Below, piece after piece: positions 61,560-64,000 of a stretch of 64,000 nucleotides of DNA. Source of the DNA: Bolinopsis microptera (taxonomy: Eukaryota > Ctenophora > Tentaculata > Lobata > Bolinopsidae); contig NC_087084.1 in NCBI RefSeq assembly GCF_026151205.1, forward strand, positions 16,156,227 to 16,220,226. Reading direction: 5' to 3'. Within the stretch, counting starts at the first letter, position 1. Every line of letters starts with the position of its first letter. Both the position numbers and the translations under genes were made by a program. The notes below the pieces were generated by a model. The model did no database searches and had not been told where the DNA came from. It saw only the letters and a list, made by a program, of their open reading frames with translations.

Positions 61560-64000
61560 TTAGTTATCGTCGACTATGATTGCAGTGTAAAATTTGTCAT
61601 ATGAATTGTCGACGGTATAATTAGGGTCTGTTGTTATAGATGATAGTAGCTGTTTCTTATACGAATCACTAAAGCTTTTAACATCGGGCAGATTTCGTAG
61701 ATCTGTTGGAACATTATTCCAACATTTTGCCCCCAAGTATTGAAAGTTTTTATGTGATGTTGATCTATTGACATAAAGGTTGCAGCTTTCGCCGCTCCTA
61801 CTACCTCCTGATATGTAACTAAATTTGTTCATAAAGTTTGTAGGACAATTGTCATGGATGATTCTAAACATATAATTTGACAGGTGGAGTTGTCGTCTAA
61901 GATGGAGTGGTAACCATTTCATGTCTCTATAAACATTAAGGCTGCTCTCTGTTTTTGGAACGTTGAGAGCTATTTTGGCTACCTTTTTGTACAGAGTGTC
62001 AAGTTCAGCAAGTTTTGTCTTGCCAGCTCTACAATAGATCGTGTCTAAATAATCGAATTGTGGCAACATGAGTGCATTGGCAAACATTTTCCTATATTTA
62101 ATGGGTAGCAGTGCTTTACTTCTATACATGGCACCAATTCTCTTCATGACCTTCCTAATAATATAATCTACATGGCTTTTGAAGTTTAATTTACTATCTA
62201 GAATGAGGCCAAGATATTTTGTCTCTTTGCACTCCTTGATTGTGAGAGTTACCTCATTACAATCAATGGTTATTTCATCATGTTGGTCAACAGAATCAAA
62301 CAATAGGAATTCAGTCTTCTTTTCATTGAGTGATAATTTATTAACACTGAGCCATTTAAAGATTGTCATAAGTTCTATTTTCATGTTTATAAATGTGCTT
62401 CTGCAGGTTTGATCAAAGAATAGTGCACCATCATCTGCAAATAGAAAGGGCTTAGATAGGTTACAGGCATAAATGATGTCATTTATGAAGATACTAAATA
62501 ATATAGGCCCAATGATGCTTCCTTGTGGTACACCACTCAGAACTTCTAAAAATGAGCTTAGATTGCCATTGATCCTAGTGCATTGATATCTACAAGATAA
62601 GAAGTTCTTAAACCAGGTTAAAGCAATGCCACCAATTCCATAATATGCCAATTTTTGAAGCAATATTTCATGATTCACTGTGTCAAAGGCCTTCTTAAGA
62701 TCAAGAAAGATGATTCCTGGTTTATAAGACTTAGATTTACTCATATATATTTCGTCCATCAGATCGTACATCAGATAAGTTGTGGAGTGATTTTTCCGAA
62801 AGCCATATTGATGCCGGATGAAAAGTTTGTTCTCTTCCATGTAATCAGTGAGTTGCTTGCCGACAAAGTATTCTATAAGTTTTCCTACAAGTGGAAGGAT
62901 GGATATTGGCCTGTAATTATTAGGATCATCTTTCATTCCTGCCTTATGGATGGGAGTTACTCTAGCTTTTTTACAAAGGGTTGGTACAACACCTGTATTA
63001 AGGCTCAGATTGACAATGTGGGTCAGTGGCTCAACTATGTGTGGTACAGCTTGCTTAAGTAAAAATAGAGGCACATTGTCATATGAGGCCTTGTCATTCT
63101 TGAGCGTTTCGACATACATTAGGATATCAGTTTCATTTATTTCTTGGAATCTATCAAATGAGATATTAGAAGTTCTAGGAGGTAAAAAATCAGTAAAACT
63201 AACTCTTTCAATACTGGGGGCCTGATTTTGTAATCTTGATCCAACATTTGCAAAATGTAAGTTAAATAGCTCAGGATCATTCTCATTGATAGTTTGACAA
63301 TTAGTTGTACCAGGGGTCGTATTTGATGCCAGTTTGATAGTTTTCCATATCCCTTTAAGATCATTCTTGGCACTTTTAACTTGTAGATCATCGATTACAT
63401 TAGCCTTTTTGCAGGTTTTAGCTAATTTATTTCTAATATTTCTCTGAATCTTGTAGCAATCCCAGGCCTCATTACACTTTATACATTTGCTACATGTACC
63501 ACATTTATTGCAATTTCCATTGTCTCTCTTATCCTTCTTTTTACGGAATTTCTTTAGAAGAAAATGTGTATGATTAATGGCATTTAAAAGTTCAGTAGAA
63601 GGTTTATGTATGAACTTTTCATGCCTTTCTATGGTCTTGCAAGGGAAGAAGGTTGCATATGCCTGTTCAATATGATGACAAAGGCCAGCAGTGATAGCTT
63701 CAACATCTGTACTTTCCAATAGTGGACTGTAATCAGAACAGGTATCTAGATAGTCTAAGAATTGTTTAACATTACGTTTACAATGATTTCTAATTTCAAC
63801 CTTCTCAAATTTAGGAGCTATAGGTACTTTACAATCTATCTCACACATAATAGCTTGATGATCTCCAATACGTTCATCAAGAACAGAAGATTGGACAAAA
63901 TCTGCATAACAGTTAGTGAATATTACATCAATAGTAGTCTGGGTAAAATTGTCTCCACGTTTAGCAACTCTAGTTATCCCTTGAATGGTTTGAACTAGAT
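61560..64000 (-). CDS. Non-LTR retrotransposon ORF2 (partial at window edge)
   Basis: The frame is open from the right edge to the TAA at 61560-61562, over 810 codons, and an internal Met at 63848 is not the start. It begins in the endonuclease domain (TTIDVIFTNC, ERIGDHQAIMCEID). A linker follows, with a Cys-rich stretch CNKCGTCSKCIKCNEAWDC near 63450-63525. The reverse transcriptase has [73 protein letters not shown] and FADDGALFF, then the C-terminal region ending GAKCWNNVPTDLRNLPDV. No frameshift or stop is seen, so it may be a young copy. Confidence 0.85.
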   Translation of the reverse strand, partial: LVQTIQGITRVAKRGDNFTQTTIDVIFTNCYADFVQSSVLDERIGDHQAIMCEIDCKVPIAPKFEKVEIRNHCKRNVKQFLDYLDTCSDYSPLLESTDVEAITAGLCHHIEQAYATFFPCKTIERHEKFIHKPSTELLNAINHTHFLLKKFRKKKDKRDNGNCNKCGTCSKCIKCNEAWDCYKIQRNIRNKLAKTCKKANVIDDLQVKSAKNDLKGIWKTIKLASNTTPGTTNCQTINENDPELFNLHFANVGSRLQNQAPSIERVSFTDFLPPRTSNISFDRFQEINETDILMYVETLKNDKASYDNVPLFLLKQAVPHIVEPLTHIVNLSLNTGVVPTLCKKARVTPIHKAGMKDDPNNYRPISILPLVGKLIEYFVGKQLTDYMEENKLFIRHQYGFRKNHSTTYLMYDLMDEIYMSKSKSYKPGIIFLDLKKAFDTVNHEILLQKLAYYGIGGIALTWFKNFLSCRYQCTRINGNLSSFLEVLSGVPQGSIIGPILFSIFINDIIYACNLSKPFLFADDGALFFDQTCRSTFINMKIELMTIFKWLSVNKLSLNEKKTEFLLFDSVDQHDEITIDCNEVTLTIKECKETKYLGLILDSKLNFKSHVDYIIRKVMKRIGAMYRSKALLPIKYRKMFANALMLPQFDYLDTIYCRAGKTKLAELDTLYKKVAKIALNVPKTESSLNVYRDMKWLPLHLRRQLHLSNYMFRIIHDNCPTNFMNKFSYISGGSRSGESCNLYVNRSTSHKNFQYLGAKCWNNVPTDLRNLPDVKSFSDSYKKQLLSSITTDPNYTVDNSYDKFYTAIIVDDN

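Noticed and set aside
58430-64000. Exons for the first membrane domain of the ABCB gene
   Set aside because: I searched the minus strand for spliced hydrophobic exons with family motifs and found none. The region is occupied by two retrotransposons and A+T-rich DNA, so the exons are assumed to lie beyond the window.

Overview
This window is a piece of an animal (metazoan) genome. It has intron-rich protein genes with GT-AG introns, A+T-rich intergenic DNA, a rhodopsin-class GPCR, a motile-cilium gene, a full-length-type ABCB exporter, and many retrotransposons and non-autonomous DNA transposons. The mix of Penelope-like and CR1-like elements, a divergent GPCR and dense minisatellites would suit a cnidarian or another early-branching aquatic invertebrate. 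That placement is inference; no single gene here proves it.

Layout. (1) 1-3.8 kb: a large palindrome whose two slightly diverged arms each carry the same outward-facing gene pair (a C2H2-finger/acidic-tail protein and a 150-residue unknown protein). Each gene has its own TATA box, and the arms meet in an inverted 19-20 bp tandem array. (2) 4-6.4 kb: transposon debris. (3) 6.4-7.5 kb, plus strand: a two-exon class A GPCR. (4) 7.7-8.5 kb: C-rich MITEs. (5) 8.9-24.1 kb, minus strand: a complete 19-exon CFAP221 (PCDP1) gene of about 817 codons. Its introns hold a 2.6 kb VNTR, a CR1-like retrotransposon, MITEs and several minisatellites that begin at splice donors. (6) 24.7-32.9 kb, plus strand: a decaying multi-exon gene with PLAT-like, galectin-like and transglutaminase-like parts, broken by frameshifts, stops, a retroelement encoding an AlkB-like/SGNH fusion protein, and a mariner-type MITE sitting inside a codon. 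(7) 33-38.4 kb: a 5'-truncated Penelope-like element, then a 2.75 kb DNA element with 1.1 kb terminal inverted repeats. (8) 38.6-42 kb: fold-back repeats and a MITE in otherwise featureless DNA. (9) 42.1-58.4 kb, minus strand: 22 exons of an ABCB1-type transporter, from just before NBD1 to the stop. The first membrane domain must lie beyond the right edge. One intron carries a CR1-like element that itself holds a nested retroelement; another carries a hAT-type MITE. (10) 59-64 kb, minus strand: two more non-LTR retrotransposons, the last cut by the window edge.

The host genes do not form an operon; they are independent genes on both strands. CFAP221 belongs to the central apparatus of motile cilia, ABCB to membrane efflux and the GPCR to signalling. 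About half the window, by eye, is mobile or tandemly repeated DNA. Exon boundaries were worked out by hand from splice sites, phase continuity and remembered family sequences. No alignment or database search was run.
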